This document shows, in pieces, positions 50,775 to 63,316 of a stretch of 64,000 nucleotides of DNA (within the stretch, counting starts at the first letter, position 1; each line of letters opens with the position of its first letter). The position numbers and the translations under genes are program-made. The stretch covers positions 1-64,000 of the forward strand of contig CAUYUJ010019269.1 of the NCBI GenBank assembly GCA_963575745.1. The letters are read 5' to 3'. The DNA is from Prorocentrum cordatum. Taxonomy: Eukaryota; Sar; Dinophyceae; Prorocentrales; Prorocentraceae. The notes below the pieces were generated by a model, which did not search any database, was not told where the DNA came from, and saw only the letters and a list, made by a program, of their open reading frames with translations.

Positions 50775-51410
50775 TACCTAGGCTGCACCGCCTAGATTAA
50801 TCCCTATAGAGAACAAGACATGTCAATGTAAAATAAACACTGGCTAATATGCTTAGAGCATACAACGGGTTCATGAACACAATACGGTTTCAACCAGAAG
50901 TGTTCTGAGAGCATTGCGTACAAGCCACAAAAGGCTGTCGTAACACTTCTGAGTCTCGAAGAAGTCTGGAGACCTTTCTTATGTTTCGGCACTACCCCGT
51001 CTTATCCGCTGGGGTGGGGTGGGGGGGTGCATACCCATGGCCTGACCTTTTCGCTCTGATCAGCCCCACGCATGCCCCTGCGCGCACTGGTACGGCATAC
51101 CCCCTTCGGCCCTGCGCACCCGACACGGTCAAGTTATCCAAGGGGGGCGGAGAGAGCGGGCGGGCCCTCTGGGCGTTGCTTCATGAGGGAAGGGGGGGGG
51201 GGGGGGGGGGGCGAAAAATGGGGAGGTGGGGGAGGGGGGGGGGAACGTGCACCTTTCGTGCCCCTTCCTGGCACAACAGGTGCACCTTCCTTCATCGACC
51301 CCCCCCCCCAGGTGCGCCAGGCGCCAGACCCTCCGAGAGGCCGCACTCAACACAGAATCTCGAGCGGACCCTCCGAGAGGCCGCACTTCTTGGACGCCCG
51401 CAACGGCCAG
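50775..51410. other. Unassigned stretch with a G-rich block
   Basis: A G run of about 22 at 51188-51211 and G-rich sequence to 51245, then a doubled CGGACCCTCCGAGAGGCCGC-type word (51327 and 51364). No confident gene. Confidence 0.5.
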
Positions 51411-51726
51411 AATGCCCAGCAACAGAGATGATCCAAGACCGACAGCGGCTGCTGTTGGGAAGACGGTTTTCGGCCTCAAGGGGGCGACGTCCGCGGCGAC
51501 ACCGACCACAAGTCCTGCTCAAGAGGAGGAGGAACTGCTGTCGGCATCCGTGCTTTTTTTCCGTGAGGAGGTCCGTGCGGCGTCGGCGCGCGCAGAGGTC
51601 TTTGGCACCACGTCGATCGGTCAACCTTACATCGATCACGGCCTCGATCGTCCAAGGTCGAATCCGGTTGGGCCCACCGGTGCTACCGTGCCCATCAGTG
51701 CTTCCGGCTCGCAGAATTCGCATTGA
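51411..51726 (+). CDS. Coding-like open frame, about 105 residues, unrecognised
   Basis: From the ATG at 51411 the frame reads MPSNRDDPRPTAAAVGKTVF, then EELLSASVLFFREEVRAASA and a Pro/Ser-rich end with a stop at 51724-51726. Composition is ordinary. A competing frame (50981-51805) is Arg-rich and less likely. No family recognised. Confidence 0.25.
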
Positions 51727-51859
51727 ACGCCTTCGCCTGCGTCGCTGGCGCGCAACCGCCGCAGGAATCTGCAACATCATCGACCTTCCTCTTTCTCCGC
51801 GCTAGCGATGCATGAATCTTCCGACCAGTTCGCCAGCTTCTGCTGGTCTGTGGCGGTCA

Positions 51860-51950
51860 AGCAGGAGGAGGAGGGAGGGGGGGGGAGGAGGACTAGGAGG
51901 AGGAGGAGGAGGAGGAGGAGGAGGAATAGGAGGAGGAGGCGGGGGATCAG
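51860..51950. repeat. (GGA)n tract
   Basis: Short polypurine tract leading directly into the GAT array. Confidence 0.88.
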
Positions 51951-51954
51951 GATG

Positions 51955-52007
51955 ATGCTGATGCTGATGCTGCTGCTGCTGCTGCTGCTGATGAGGACGA
52001 TGAGGAC

Positions 52008-52063
<56 letters not shown>

Positions 52064-52182
52064 CGATGCTGCTGGTGCTGCCGCTGATCATTGTGATGGT
52101 GATGGTGGTGATGATGAAGATGCTGATACTTATGATTCTGAGGCTGCTGCTGATGCTGCTGAAGATCATGATGAATATGAAT

Positions 52183-52215
<33 letters not shown>

Positions 52216-52505
52216 GTGAGGATGATGATGATGATGATGATGATGGTGATGGTGATGATGATGATGATGATGAGGATGGGGATGCATCTGATGATGATGA
52301 TGATGAAGAATATGATGATGAGGAGGAGAAGGATAAGGATGATGATGACGATGATAATGATGAGGATGCTGATGGTGCTGATGATGATGCTGCTGAGGAT
52401 AACGATGATGCTGATGCCGACGCCGATGTTGACGCTGAGGATGATGATGATAACGAGCATGAAGACGACGAAGATGATGACGATGAGGATGAGGATGATG
52501 ATAAT
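51955..52505. repeat. (GAT)n array
   Basis: About 550 bp of ATG/GAT triplets with GCT, GAG and AAT variants. Plus-strand frames give poly-Met, poly-Asp/Glu or poly-stop. Confidence 0.93.
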
Positions 52506-52935
52506 GCAGTCGGCCTCCGTGCCCACTCTTCCCGTACCCCCTTCGACCGTGCGGACGCTCTGCCCCGAGAGCGGCGCCCGAACGCAGCGCGCGCCGGCCT
52601 CGGCCGCGAAGCGAGGTGAGGGCACCCGCCACTCCGAGGCGCCGCGGGCGAGGGCCTCGCGGGGGCCGGCAGGAGCATCGCTTCACCGGTCCCCATCCCC
52701 AACGGCGTGGCCTGGGCCCCACTGGCCGATTTGCCCCCCTGGGTGGGGGTATGGGCCGTCCCCTTCGGGTTTCGAGGGGCGCATCCTCAACCGGAGGAGC
52801 AATTTGGTGGGGGCCTCGAAGGGGATGGGGATGGGGGTCGGATCAACGATGCTGATGGCATGCCGGGCGCGCGAGGCGCGGCGCGGATGCCTCAAGGAGG
52901 ACCCCGACAAGACGAGGCGAGGACGAGGATCGTTT
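52506..52935. other. GC-rich stretch without an assigned gene
   Basis: Both strands are open in GC-rich frames (for example CVRAPLSGQSVRTVEGG on the minus strand at 52530-52600), but none can be preferred. Confidence 0.4.
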
Positions 52936-52990
52936 CGGATATATATATATATATATGTATGTATATATATATATAGATATACATATACAT
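52936..52990. repeat. (AT)n microsatellite
   Basis: ATATAT with GTATGT interruptions in otherwise GC-rich DNA. Confidence 0.93.
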
Positions 52991-52994
52991 TTCT

Positions 52995-54650
52995 GTTCAT
53001 ATGTAAACATACATGTATCGAGAATATCTGAGATCCCGCGGATCTGGGGGGCGGCTCGGGCGCCGCGGCCTCCTCATAGCGTTTCTCAAGCTGCTCTGAG
53101 AGCTTCCCTGAACGCTCAGGAACCGATTCACCCTCGCTCCGTCCGACCAGACAAGCGGTGCTTCGAAAAAAAGTCGAGACGGAAGCTTTCATCGTTTTCG
53201 GCCTCTCGGGCCCCTCACCGGGCTTCGGGGCCGTGAAACAACTGCTCGGGATGACACCTCGGTCGTGGGGAAGTTGTCGAGAGGCCTTGGGTCCGCATCT
53301 TGATCAAATCGAGACGCCTGTTGTCTGGGCGAGGAGAGGCGGAACGCAGCAGACGATCGATCCTGAGCAATGGCTCCTGACTGGAGGACTTGCCGTGTAA
53401 AGAAACCACGCATGGAAAGGATCCTCGCCTTGCGACAAAAAAACGGCAGTCACCTGCGACTCCGCCAGGGGTAAGTAGACCACTGGCGCAATGCAGAACC
53501 GTCCGAAAGGGACGCACCATCGCGGCCTACAGGGCCGGCGGAGCGCGCGGAAGGCGCGGGTTCCTTCAGGACGAGGGGGTGGCCCCTGGGGGGGCCTCCT
53601 TGCCATCGCGTCCTTCGTGGGTTCTGTAGTGTATCCTGCATGCTGTAGTTTGGGCAACTCCCTCGCCCCAGTGGCAGCGGGAATGGCTGCACTCCATCGG
53701 GATCCAAAGCCGACGGCGTTAGCGACAGGAGGAGGACCCAGACCTCAAACTCTTCTGCCAAAGACCACAAACAGGATGGTTTGCGTCGTCTTCAGCCACT
53801 GGCCATCGAAAGGAGGGCGGACAGGAGCGACAGCCGTCCAGAGGCAACCACTAACCAGCGAGAACTGTATCGGGATTCATCCGCATCCCCTCGAAGAGGT
53901 TTGGTAGGCACCGTGTGCAGGCCAAAACTGAACACTGTCTTGCACATGACTGAAAACACAGCATATCAAGTTCAAGAGAATGTCTCGAGGAGGAAGCGGA
54001 GGAGGACACGCTGTGCCAAAGACACGCTGGATTGGTTTCGATATTTTATGGCCACGTGAGCTCGAGGGAATGGGAAGACCTACACCTTCAAATATTGGAC
54101 ACAGACAATGTGAATGATCCTCGTCGTTTGCGGCAGCTGGGGAGGCCTCGAAGGCGGAGGAGGAATGACATTTCGCCGCCGACAACACGGATTTCTTCAC
54201 CATTTTTAAGACTTTGGGGGGCGTATCTGGGCGCTGGGGCCATACACACAATCCGGGACAAAATATCGGTCCTCAGGAAGTGTTCCACAAGCAAATGTTT
54301 TTCCCGTGTTCGGCCTCTGGGGGCCGTTTCTGGGAGCTCGGGCCCAAAAGCAACTACCCAAGCCCAAAAAACTATGCAGAGCCATCCAGGAGCCCGTAAA
54401 AAAGATGTAACATATGAGCGACGAACTGAAACGGGCCTACGCGAGATGACACATCGACCCTATGCGATGGCCCACGCCAGCCTCCAGCGCGGCACGCTTA
54501 ACTCTGGAAACGAGTGCGCCTGCGCGCGGCTGTTACGCCAGCAACTCGCGCGCCAATGGTGGTGACGACGACACCGTTTCTCCCGTCGCTCCTACAGACG
54601 AAACACGGCCACGGGAACGTCCATCGAGAACACGAGCCCTTCCGCCGAGA
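52995..54650. other. Stretch of 1.65 kb without a recognisable gene
   Basis: Unique-looking sequence of balanced composition. The frame at 53158-53400 (plus), with FIVFGLSGPSPGFGAVKQLL, is partly protein-like but lacks support. No repeat family was identified. Confidence 0.4.
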
Positions 54651-54656
54651 ACCGAG

Positions 54657-54824
54657 GGCCCCATGTTTCCCAGCCTCGAACGTATCCCTATCCCTAAGAT
54701 TGACACGCCAAAAGGCGATGACAATCTTAGGGATTTGCCCTCAAAAAATAAGGGAATCCCTAAGATTGGCATCGTGATGAGGAGGTGCCCAGCATAGGGA
54801 TAGGGATATGTTCCAGGTTGGTAA
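54657..54824. mobile_element. MITE-like TIR element, copy 2
   Basis: About 97 percent identical to 11196-11362 in the same orientation: CAGCCTCGAACGTATCCC at the left end, the CCCTAAGATTG/CAATCTTAGGG stem, and GGGATATGTTCCAGGTTGG at the right end. Flanks AGGGCCCC and AGGGCGCCCC could be a damaged target-site duplication. Confidence 0.85.
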
Positions 54825-54829
54825 AGGGC

Positions 54830-55385
54830 GCCCCTCCGACGCTACCGTGACCGTTTCCTCTTGTTCTTTCCCGGTAACGGTTGCTACCCTGGGGAAGGGG
54901 GAGGGGGGGAGGGTCGGGCGGGAGGGTAACAGCAACGGCGGCCGCGGCGTGCACCCGCCACGGTGCCTCCGCGCCACCAGCGCATCGCATCAATCGCCTG
55001 TGTTCACCACAACATGTAGTTGGGGGGATCGAGGTGCCCCCCCCAGTACGATCGTTAGCGTTACCGGGGGGGTAGAGGGGGAGACGTCAAGCTAGGTGCG
55101 CTCGCGTCATATCTGACGTCCTGCCCCTCCCTCCCATCCCATACCATGGCGTAGATCCCCCCTCTGTTCGCACAATCGGATGTCGCAGCATGGCTTAGCA
55201 TTACATAGCATAGAATGGTGTTGAAGACCAACGCGTAGCATGATAGCATGACAAAGCATGGCGTGGCGACGCCCCAAAGGGGGGGGCTTCTGCGGCCCCA
55301 ACAATCACAATTTTCTAGATTCTAGACTTTGGGGCCTGTTTGGAGGGAACGGAAAAAATGCCGTGGCATTGCTCTTGAAATGATG
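54830..55385. other. Stretch without a gene
   Basis: Contains degenerate AGCATG/TAGCAT words at 55188-55265 and several G/C runs. No protein-like frame. Confidence 0.45.
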
Positions 55386-55590
55386 ACGCCTACGCTGCAG
55401 CGGGAGCACGATTCGGGACAAGCGGAAGCGCGGAGATGAGGCCAGCGCTGCAGCGGGAGCACGACTCGGAACGAGCGGAAGCGCAGAAACGAGGCCATCG
55501 CTGCAGCGGCAGCATGATTCGGAACGAGCGGAAGCCTGAAAATGAGGCCAGCGCTTCAGCGGGAAACGTATTTTGAAGCAAACACCTAAG
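55386..55590. repeat. 53-bp minisatellite, four copies
   Basis: GCTGCAGCGGGAGCACGA-type units begin at 55394, 55447, 55500 and 55553, an exact 53-bp spacing. The word GCGGGAGC is shared with the arrays at 38-40 kb. Confidence 0.9.
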
Positions 55591-55740
55591 CGAAAACTTA
55601 GGTCCTGGGAGGATCCGGTGTAAACAACAGTACGCGGAAAGGGGGCTGGGTATCTTCCGGACGTCATCAAAGGAGAGAGGAGAGTAGTACAGGGCTGTTT
55701 CTAATACATCGGATTTTGAAAAATATTTGATTTTGAATAC

Positions 55741-58700
55741 ATGATTTATGTATGGCGCGGCCAGAGAAAGTGGCCAAGGATGGGCCGAAAGGACAAGGAT
55801 GCAAGGGTATCCTTGGGAAGGTTGCCCATCCTTATTGTGCGGGTTGAGTGCAATGCGAAAATCGTTCCCAGACTATGTTTGTCATTGTTCTCGAATGTCC
55901 CTCCTGTAGAGGGACGTGCCCGACTGACGACTGGGGGCGACTCGGGGACTGGGGTTACGTCGGGCAGGTCCTCCTACGGGCGGGTTTCGGTTGACAAATG
56001 AAGAATTGCCCAAAATACAATCGAATAGTGAACAAATACAGTCAACCCGTATAGTAAGGATGCGCGATAAGGATGCAAGGGCCTTGGAGGGCCATGTCGC
56101 TGCTTCCCGAGCGGGGCGCGGCCAGAGAAAGTGGCCACGGATGGGCCGAAGGGACAAGGATGCAAGGGTATCCTTGGGAAGGTTGCCCATCCTTATTGTG
56201 CGGGTTGAGTGCAATGCGAAAATCGTTCCCAGACTATGTTTGTCATTGTTCTCGAATGTCCCTCCAGTAGAGGGACGTGCCAAACTGACGACTGGGGGCG
56301 ACTCGGGGATTGGGGTTAGGTCGGAAATGCCCTCCTACGGGCGGGTTTCGGTTGACAAATGAAGAATGGCCTAAAATACAATCGAATAGTGAACACATAC
56401 AGTCAACCCGTTTAGTAAAGATGCGCGATAAGGATGCAAGGGCCTTGGAGGGCCATGTCGATGCTTTCCGAGCGGGGCGCGGCCAGAGAAAGTGGCCAAG
56501 GATGGGCCGAAAGGACAAGGATGCAAGGGTATCCTTGGGAAGGTTGCCCATCCTTATTGTGCGGGTTGAGTGCAATGCGAAAATCGTTCCCAGACTATGT
56601 TTGTCATTGTTCTCGAATGTCCCTCCTGTAGAGGGACGTGCCCAACTGACGACTGGGGGCGACTCGGGGATTGGGGTTAGGTCGGGCATGCCCTCCTACG
56701 GGCGGGTCTTGGTTGACAAATGAAGAATAGCCAAACATACAATCGAATAGTGAACAAATACAGTCAACCCGTATAGTAAGGATGCGCGATAAGGATGCAA
56801 GGGCCTTGGAGGGCCGTTTCGATGCTTTCCGAGCAGGGCGCGGTCAGAGGAAGTGGCCACGGATGGGCCGAAGGGACAAGGATGCAAGGGTATCCTTGGG
56901 AAGGTTGCCCATCCTTATTGTGCGGGTTGAGTGCAATGCGAAAATCGTCCCCAGACTATGTTTGTCATTGTTCTCGAATGTCCCTCCTGTAGAGGGACGT
57001 GCCCAACTGACGACTGGGGGCGACTCGGGGATTGGGGTTAGGTCGGGCATGTCCTCCTACAGGCGGGTTTCGGTTGACAAATGAAAAACTGCCACGCATA
57101 CAATAGAATAGTGAACAAATACAGTCAACCCGTATAGTAAGGATGCGCGATAAGGATGCAAGGGCCTTGGAGGGCCATGTCGCTGCTTCCCGAGCGGGGC
57201 GCGGCCAGAGAAAGTGGCCACGGATGGGCCGAAGGGACAAGAATGCAAGGGTATCCTTGGGAAGGTTGCCCATCCTTATTGTGCGGGTTGACTGCAATGC
57301 GAAAATCGTCCCCAGCCTATGTTTGTCATTGTTCTCGAATGTCCCTCCTGTAGAGGGACGTGCCCAACTGACGACTGGGGGCGACTCGGGGATTGGGGTT
57401 AGGTCGGGCAAGTCCTCCTACAGGCGGGTTTCGGTTGACAAATGAAGAATGGCCAAGCATACAATCGAATAGTGAACAAATACAGTCAACCCGTTTAGTA
57501 AGGATGCGCGATAAGGATGCAAGGGCCTTGGAGGGCCATGTCGATGCTTTCCGAGCGGTGCGCGGCCAGAGAAAGTGGCCAAGGATGGGCCGAAGGGACA
57601 ATGATGCAAGGGTATCCTTGGGAAGGTTGCCCATCCTTACTGTGCGGGTTGAGTGCAATGCGAAACTCGTCCCCAGCCTATGTTTGTCATTGTTCTCGAA
57701 TGTCCCTTCTGTAGAGGGACGTGCCCAACTGACGACTGGGGGCGACTCGGGGATTGGGGTTAGGTCGGGCATGTCCTCCTACAGGCGGGTTTCGGTTGAC
57801 AAATGAAGAATGGCCACTCATACAATCGAATAGTGAACAAATACAGTCAACCCGTATAGTAAGGATGCGCAATAAGGATGCAAGGGCCTTGGAGGGACGT
57901 GTCGATGCTTTCCGAGCGGGGCGCGGCCAGAGAAAGTGGCCAAGGATGGGCCGAAGGGACAAGGCTGCAAGGGTATCCTTGGGAAGGTTGCCCATCCTTA
58001 TTGTGCGGGTTGACTGCAATGCGAAAATCGTCCCCAGACTATGTTTGTCATTGTTCTCGAATGTCCCTCCTGTAGAGGGGCGTGCCCAACTGACGACTGG
58101 GGGCGACTCGGGGATTGGGGTTAGGTCGGGCATGTCCTCCTACAGGCGGGTTTCGGTTGACAAATGAAGAATGGCCACTCATACAATCGAATAGTGAACA
58201 AATACAGTCAACCCGTATAGTAAGGATGCGCAATAAGGATGCAAGGGCCTTGGAGGGCCATGTCGATGCTTTCCGAGCGGGGCGCGGCCAGAGAAAGTGG
58301 CCAAGGATGGGCCGAAGGGACAAGGATGCAAGGGTATCCTTGGGAAGGTTGCCCATCCTTATTGTGCGGGTTGACTGCAATGCGAAAATCGTCCCCAGAC
58401 TATGTTTGTCATTGTTCTCGAATGTCCCTCCTGTAGAGGGACGTGCCCAACTGACGACTGGGGGCGACTCGGGGATTGGGGTTAGGTCGGGCATGTCCTC
58501 CTACAGGCGGGTTTCGGTTGACAAATGAAGAATGGCCACTCATACAATCGAATAGTGAACAAATACAGTCAACCCGTATAGTAAGGATGCGCAATAAGGA
58601 TGCAAGGGCCTTGGAGGGCCATGTCGATGCTTTCCGAGCGGGGCGCGGCCAGAGAAAGTGGCCAAGGATGGGCCGAAGGGACAAGGATGCAAGGGTATCC

Positions 58701-60352
58701 TTGGGAAGGTTGCCCATCCTTATTGTGCGGGTTGACTGCAATGCGAAAATCGTCCCCAGACTATGTTTGTCATTGTTCTCGAATGTCCCTCCTGTAGAGG
58801 GACGTGCCCAACTGACGACTGGGGGCACACCGGGCTTGGGGTTAGGGCGGGCATGTCTCCTACAGCGGGTTACGGTGACAATGAAGAATGGCCACTCATT
58901 AACAATCGAACTATTGAACAAAACATTCAAACCCGTATAGTAAGGATGCGCAATAAGGATGCAAGGGCCTTGGAGGGCCATGTCGATGCTTTCCGAGCGG
59001 GGCGCGGCCAGAGAAAGTGGCCAAGGATGGGCCGAAGGGACAAGGATGCAAGGGTATCCTTGGGAAGGTTGCCCATCCTTATTGTGCGGGTTGACTGCAA
59101 TGCGAAAATCGTCCCCAGACTATGTTTGTCATTGTTTTTCTCGAATGTCCCTCCCTGTAGAGGACGTGCCCAACTGACAGACTGGGGGCGACTCGGGATT
59201 GGTTTAGGTCGGGCATGTCCTCCTACAGGCGGGTTTCGGTTGACAAATGAAGAATGGCCACTCAAACAATCGAATAGTGAACAAATACAGTCAACCCGTA
59301 TAGTAAGGATGCGCAATAAGGATGCAAGGGCCTTGGAGGGCCATGTCGATGCTTTCCGAGCGGGGCGCGGCCAGAGAAAGTGGCCAAGGATGGGCCGAAG
59401 GGACAAGGATGCAAGGGTATCCTTGGGAAGGTTGCCCATCCTTATTGTGCGGGTTGACTGCAATGCGAAAATCGTCCCCAGACTATGTTTGTCATTGTTC
59501 TCGAATGTCCCTCCTGTAGAGGGGCGTGCCCAACTGACGACTGGGGGCGACTCGGGGATTGGGGTTAGGTCGGGCATGTCCTCCTACAGGCGGGTTTCGG
59601 TTGACAAATGAAGAATGGCCACTCATACAATCGAATAGTGAACAAATACAGGTCAACCCGTATAGTAAAGATGCGCAATAAGGATTGCAAGGGCCTTGGA
59701 GGGCCATGTCGATGTTCCGAGCGGGGGCTGGCCAAGAAAGTGGCCAAGGATGGGCCGAAGGGACACACGGATGCATGTGTATCCTTGGGAAGGTTGCCCA
59801 GCTTATTGTGCGGGTTTGACTGCAATCGAAATCGTCCCCAACTATGTTGTCATTGTTTCTCGAATGTCCCTCCTGTAGAGGGACGTGCCCTCTGACGACT
59901 GGGGGCGACTCGGGCTTGGGGTTAGGTCGGCATGTCCCTCCTACAGGCGGGTTTCGGTTGACAAATGAAGATGGCCACTCATACAACACGGAATAGTGAA
60001 CAAATGCCAGGCACAGTCCACCCTATAGTAAGGATGCGCAATTAAGGATGCAAGAGGGCCTTGGAGGGCCATGTCGATGCTTTCCGAGCGGTGCGCGGCC
60101 AGAGAAAGTGGCCAAGGATGGGCCGAAGGGACAAGGCTGCAAGGGTATCCTTGGGAAGGTTGCCCATCCTTATTGTGCGGGTTGACTGCAATGCGAAAAT
60201 CGTCCCCAGACTATGTTTGTCATTGTTCTCGAATGTCCCTCCTGTAGAGGGACCTGCCCAACTGACGACTGGGGGCGACTCGGGGATTGGGGTTAGGTCG
60301 GGCATGTCCTCCTACAGGCGGGTTTCGGTTGACAAATGAAGAATGGCCACTC
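55741..60352. repeat. 361-bp satellite, about 13 copies
   Basis: GGCGCGGCCAGAGAAAGTGG recurs (with small variants) at 55754, 56115, 56476, 56837, 57198, 57559, 57920, 58281, 58642, 59001, 59364, about 59727 and 60091. Units are highly similar. Those at 58800-58930, 59140-59210 and especially 59640-60060 carry many one-base indels. Both strands show 137-148-codon frames in each unit; since 361 is not a multiple of three these do not join between units, and I regard them as incidental. A 26-bp piece of the unit is found at 28092-28118. Confidence 0.97.
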
Positions 60353-60452
60353 NNNNNNNNNNNNNNNNNNNNNNNNNNNNNNNNNNNNNNNNNNNNNNNN
60401 NNNNNNNNNNNNNNNNNNNNNNNNNNNNNNNNNNNNNNNNNNNNNNNNNNNN
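60353..60452. other. Assembly gap (100 N)
   Basis: Exactly 100 N between the satellite and a TCC tract, a conventional gap of unknown size. The satellite and the TCC tract may both be longer than shown. Confidence 0.99.
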
Positions 60453-60540
60453 TCCTCCTCCTCCTCCTCCTGCTCCTCCTCCTCCTCCTCCTCCTCCTCC
60501 GCCTCCTCCTTCTCCTCCTTCTCATCCTCCTCCTCCTCCA
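60453..60540. repeat. (TCC)n tract
   Basis: Triplet run at the right edge of the gap. Confidence 0.9.
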
Positions 60541-60639
60541 AGACGTGATGGCTTGCCGATCTCGGCCTCAAAAGTCTGGCGCTACTGGATACTTCCCAGA
60601 TCGGGTCCAAGCAGGCGGGGTCGGAGGATTGCGCCGCAT

Positions 60640-60800
60640 CGCCAATTGCATCGCCGACGCATCGGCCATGCAACGTCGACATCGGCGATGCATCAGCGAC
60701 GTCGGCGTGAAGAACATTGGACTGCATATTGAGACGCATCGCCGATGCATCGGCAATGCGGCGCGATATTCCGACCCCGTCTACTCGGACCCCATCTGGA
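60640..60800. repeat. Dispersed module g, copy 3
   Basis: CATCGCCGACGCATCGGCCA, CATCGGCGATGCATCAGCGA, GAGACGCATCGCCGATGCAT and CGGCAATGCGGCGCGAT, then TCCGACCCC, correspond to 19865-20085 and 26450-26570. Confidence 0.7.
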
Positions 60801-61440
60801 AGGCCTAGAGCTATGCTCCAGGGCCGTCAAGAATCTGCTCGGGATGGGCAGGTCGGCCGTGCAGGACAACGGCCCAGGACTTCTGGCCCCCCCGTATCGA
60901 AACAAACAAGGGACTGGAGCTCTAGGTGTAAGGCTTGAGTATCGAATATTTCGGGCGTGGGCGATGAGGACGATGAGAATGTGACATGTTGAAACACGTT
61001 GTGAGCGATGCTCCCAAAAGCCTCAACACACCGACGTCGTCGAACAAATTCGAATCTCAGAATTCGTGGCCGCGGTTGCGTGCCATTCCGGGCCCCCGAA
61101 TGCCCAGATACTTTGACCAGTGTGAAAGACAAGCCTGAACAATCCAAGAAGCCTAAAAGTGTGCAATTATATTTGAGATGATGAGTGCGTTCCGTCGACA
61201 CGCCGCGCGCATTAGACAAAAGCTCTGGGCAGACTCCGAATCTGCAGTTGGAATCACGCCCCGATGGCCTCCTGCAAGAGTCAGGCGAAATCAGAATCAA
61301 CATGAGGCACAACCATCCTGGAGGGCGAAGATCAAGGTGGGGAAGGAGATGCGGAAAAACCTTACGAAGACGAGGACCAATGAGAGTCAGCGGAGGAGGA
61401 ATGAGGGGGACCGATGGGACGGGACTGGCTGACGGGGGAA
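60800..61440. other. Stretch without a gene
   Basis: No repeat or protein-like frame that I can support. Confidence 0.4.
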
Positions 61441-61605
61441 ACATCGACCTGTAGCCGTCGATACATCGCCGGTAGATAGGCGATAGGCCTCAGATGGCGA
61501 ATTCTCACTCGCATGGGATGGATGGGCTTATCGAGCCCCGTTTGGCGATCAATGGGCGAGTCGGGGTCGATGCATCCCTCTGAACCCATCTCCCCTGACA
61601 GTGTT
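61440..61605. repeat. Dispersed module k, copy 2
   Basis: GTCGATACATCGCCG, GGCGATAGGCCTCAG, TTTGGCGATCAATGGGCGAG and GGTCGATGCATCCCTC match 15440-15570. Confidence 0.6.
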
Positions 61606-62115
61606 CCTGGTTGCAGGCGGGAGACGAAGACCGAGTGAACGAACCACCACTGCGGACAGACGTCCGGACCTGCCTAAGACCTGGTGGGAGAGGCTGTGGC
61701 CTCCTGAACCACTTGCTGTTGGGAAAAGATCGGCCGTGCATATGAACAACGAGACATGCATGCATACGAGCACCGAGGCAATAGAAAGTTATGGCAGAGG
61801 AGGGAACGAGGGGGAAGGAGGAGGACGAGGGGGGGGACAAGGAGGAGGAACAGGACAAGGAGCAGGAGCCCAGGACAACTCCTCCCAACATCGCACGTCC
61901 GAAGCCGACGCGACGCATAACGAGCACCCTTGCCCAAGCCGTCAGCAGTCTGCGGACACTCGGGCCCTCGACGGCACTCCGAAGAGAACATGTTCTGCGG
62001 AAGAGAAAGAGGACCCCAGGAGGGCCGGGATGAGGGGGAACGTTGAGGGGGGGAACATCGACCTGCAATCGGCGTTACATCACCAACATGTGGGCCATTT
62101 TTGACCCTGGGAGTC
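61605..62115. other. Stretch without a gene
   Basis: Purine-rich at 61790-61870; otherwise nothing recognised. Confidence 0.4.
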
Positions 62116-62119
62116 TGGG

Positions 62120-62330
62120 AGGTCAAGGAGGAGGAGGAGGCGGAGGAGGAGGAGGAGGAAGAGGAGGAGGACGAGGAGGACGAGGACGAGGAGGAGGAGG
62201 AGGAGGGGGAGGAGGAGGGCGAGGAGCAAGAGAAGGAGGAGGAGAAGGAGCAGGAGAAGGATGAAGAAAAGAAAAGAGGACGACGAGGAGGAGGAGGAGG
62301 AGAAGGAGGAGGAGCACCCGAGGAGGACGG
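62120..62330. repeat. (GGA)n tract
   Basis: Interrupted polypurine triplets with GAC and AAG variants. Confidence 0.9.
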
Positions 62331-62334
62331 GGAA

Positions 62335-63310
62335 GCGGCCCTCCTCCAGGTAGACGTAGCCCCCGCCCTGCTCGGCCTGAGGGGGGAGGGGCGGGGGCTC
62401 GCAGCCCCTGTTGCAGCCAGAGCGACCATTCTGCGACCAGGAAGGATCAGCAATGAAAGGACCTGTAAATCTGTTGGGGGGGACCTAAGAGGGGAGCGTC
62501 AAACAAATTAGGGATGAGGGGGTCTGTTTATGCCGCTGCCTGTTTTCTCCCGTTCTCCCAGGTTTGGCTTCCAAGGGTGACTTTTTCTTCGCCGACGGAC
62601 CCCCAAAGACCGAGCCCCGTAGAAAATGCCTACCGCGAGGATGGGTTCGAAAACCTTGGGGGGACCCACACATTTCATCATACACGACTGAAGGTTCAAT
62701 CCTTCCCCGCCCTTCGATTCAGAGCCGTCCGGAAGTCGTATTGGCAACACAATGCCCGCACTTGCCCACACACAGACACCTCCCACGTTTTACCTTTCCT
62801 TCTCCTCCTCCTCCACCTCCACCTCCATCTGTCCGACCTCGTTCAACAACCCATCCTTTTCCGCGTCATCTCTCTCCATCTGTCTATCGCTGCCGCACTT
62901 TTTCCTTTCTCACCCTGTTCTTCAGTCCTTCTCTGTTTCTGTTTCCCTCTCACCACCCTCTCCGCCTCCTGATTCCCCCTCCCGATTCCTCCTCCTCCTC
63001 CTCTTCTTCCTCGTCCCATCCACTTCCCACCCCACACCACATCCTTCCTCCTGCTATTGTTCTGAACGTCGCCGGCGGATTGCCCAACTGCATCGAAGGG
63101 TTCCCCCGGACCCCCTCTCGTATGGTACCCACCAAAACGTATATGGAAAAGCCCGAGCATACCTTCACTGCTCCTGTCCTCCTCATCCTGCTCCTCCCTA
63201 TCCCACCCACCCCATCATGACCGACCTGGGCTAGCTGTTCCTAGATTATTTTGCCATACGCACGGAAAACATCAACGGTTTTAACGCGACCTGACATCGC
63301 GATCTTACGC
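62335..63310. other. Stretch without a recognisable gene
   Basis: CT-rich at 62795-63020. The long plus-strand frame through it (62564-63220) is Ser/Pro/Leu-rich because of composition and is not called. Confidence 0.45.
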
Positions 63311-63316
63311 GGAGGC

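Noticed and set aside
51808-53031. 407-codon plus-strand frame rich in methionine
   Set aside because: Translation of the GAT array; poly-Met runs are an artefact of ATG triplets.
55741-60352. 137-148-codon frames on both strands of each 361-bp unit
   Set aside because: They overlap on opposite strands and do not join between units; no motif and no sign of selection beyond array homogeneity.
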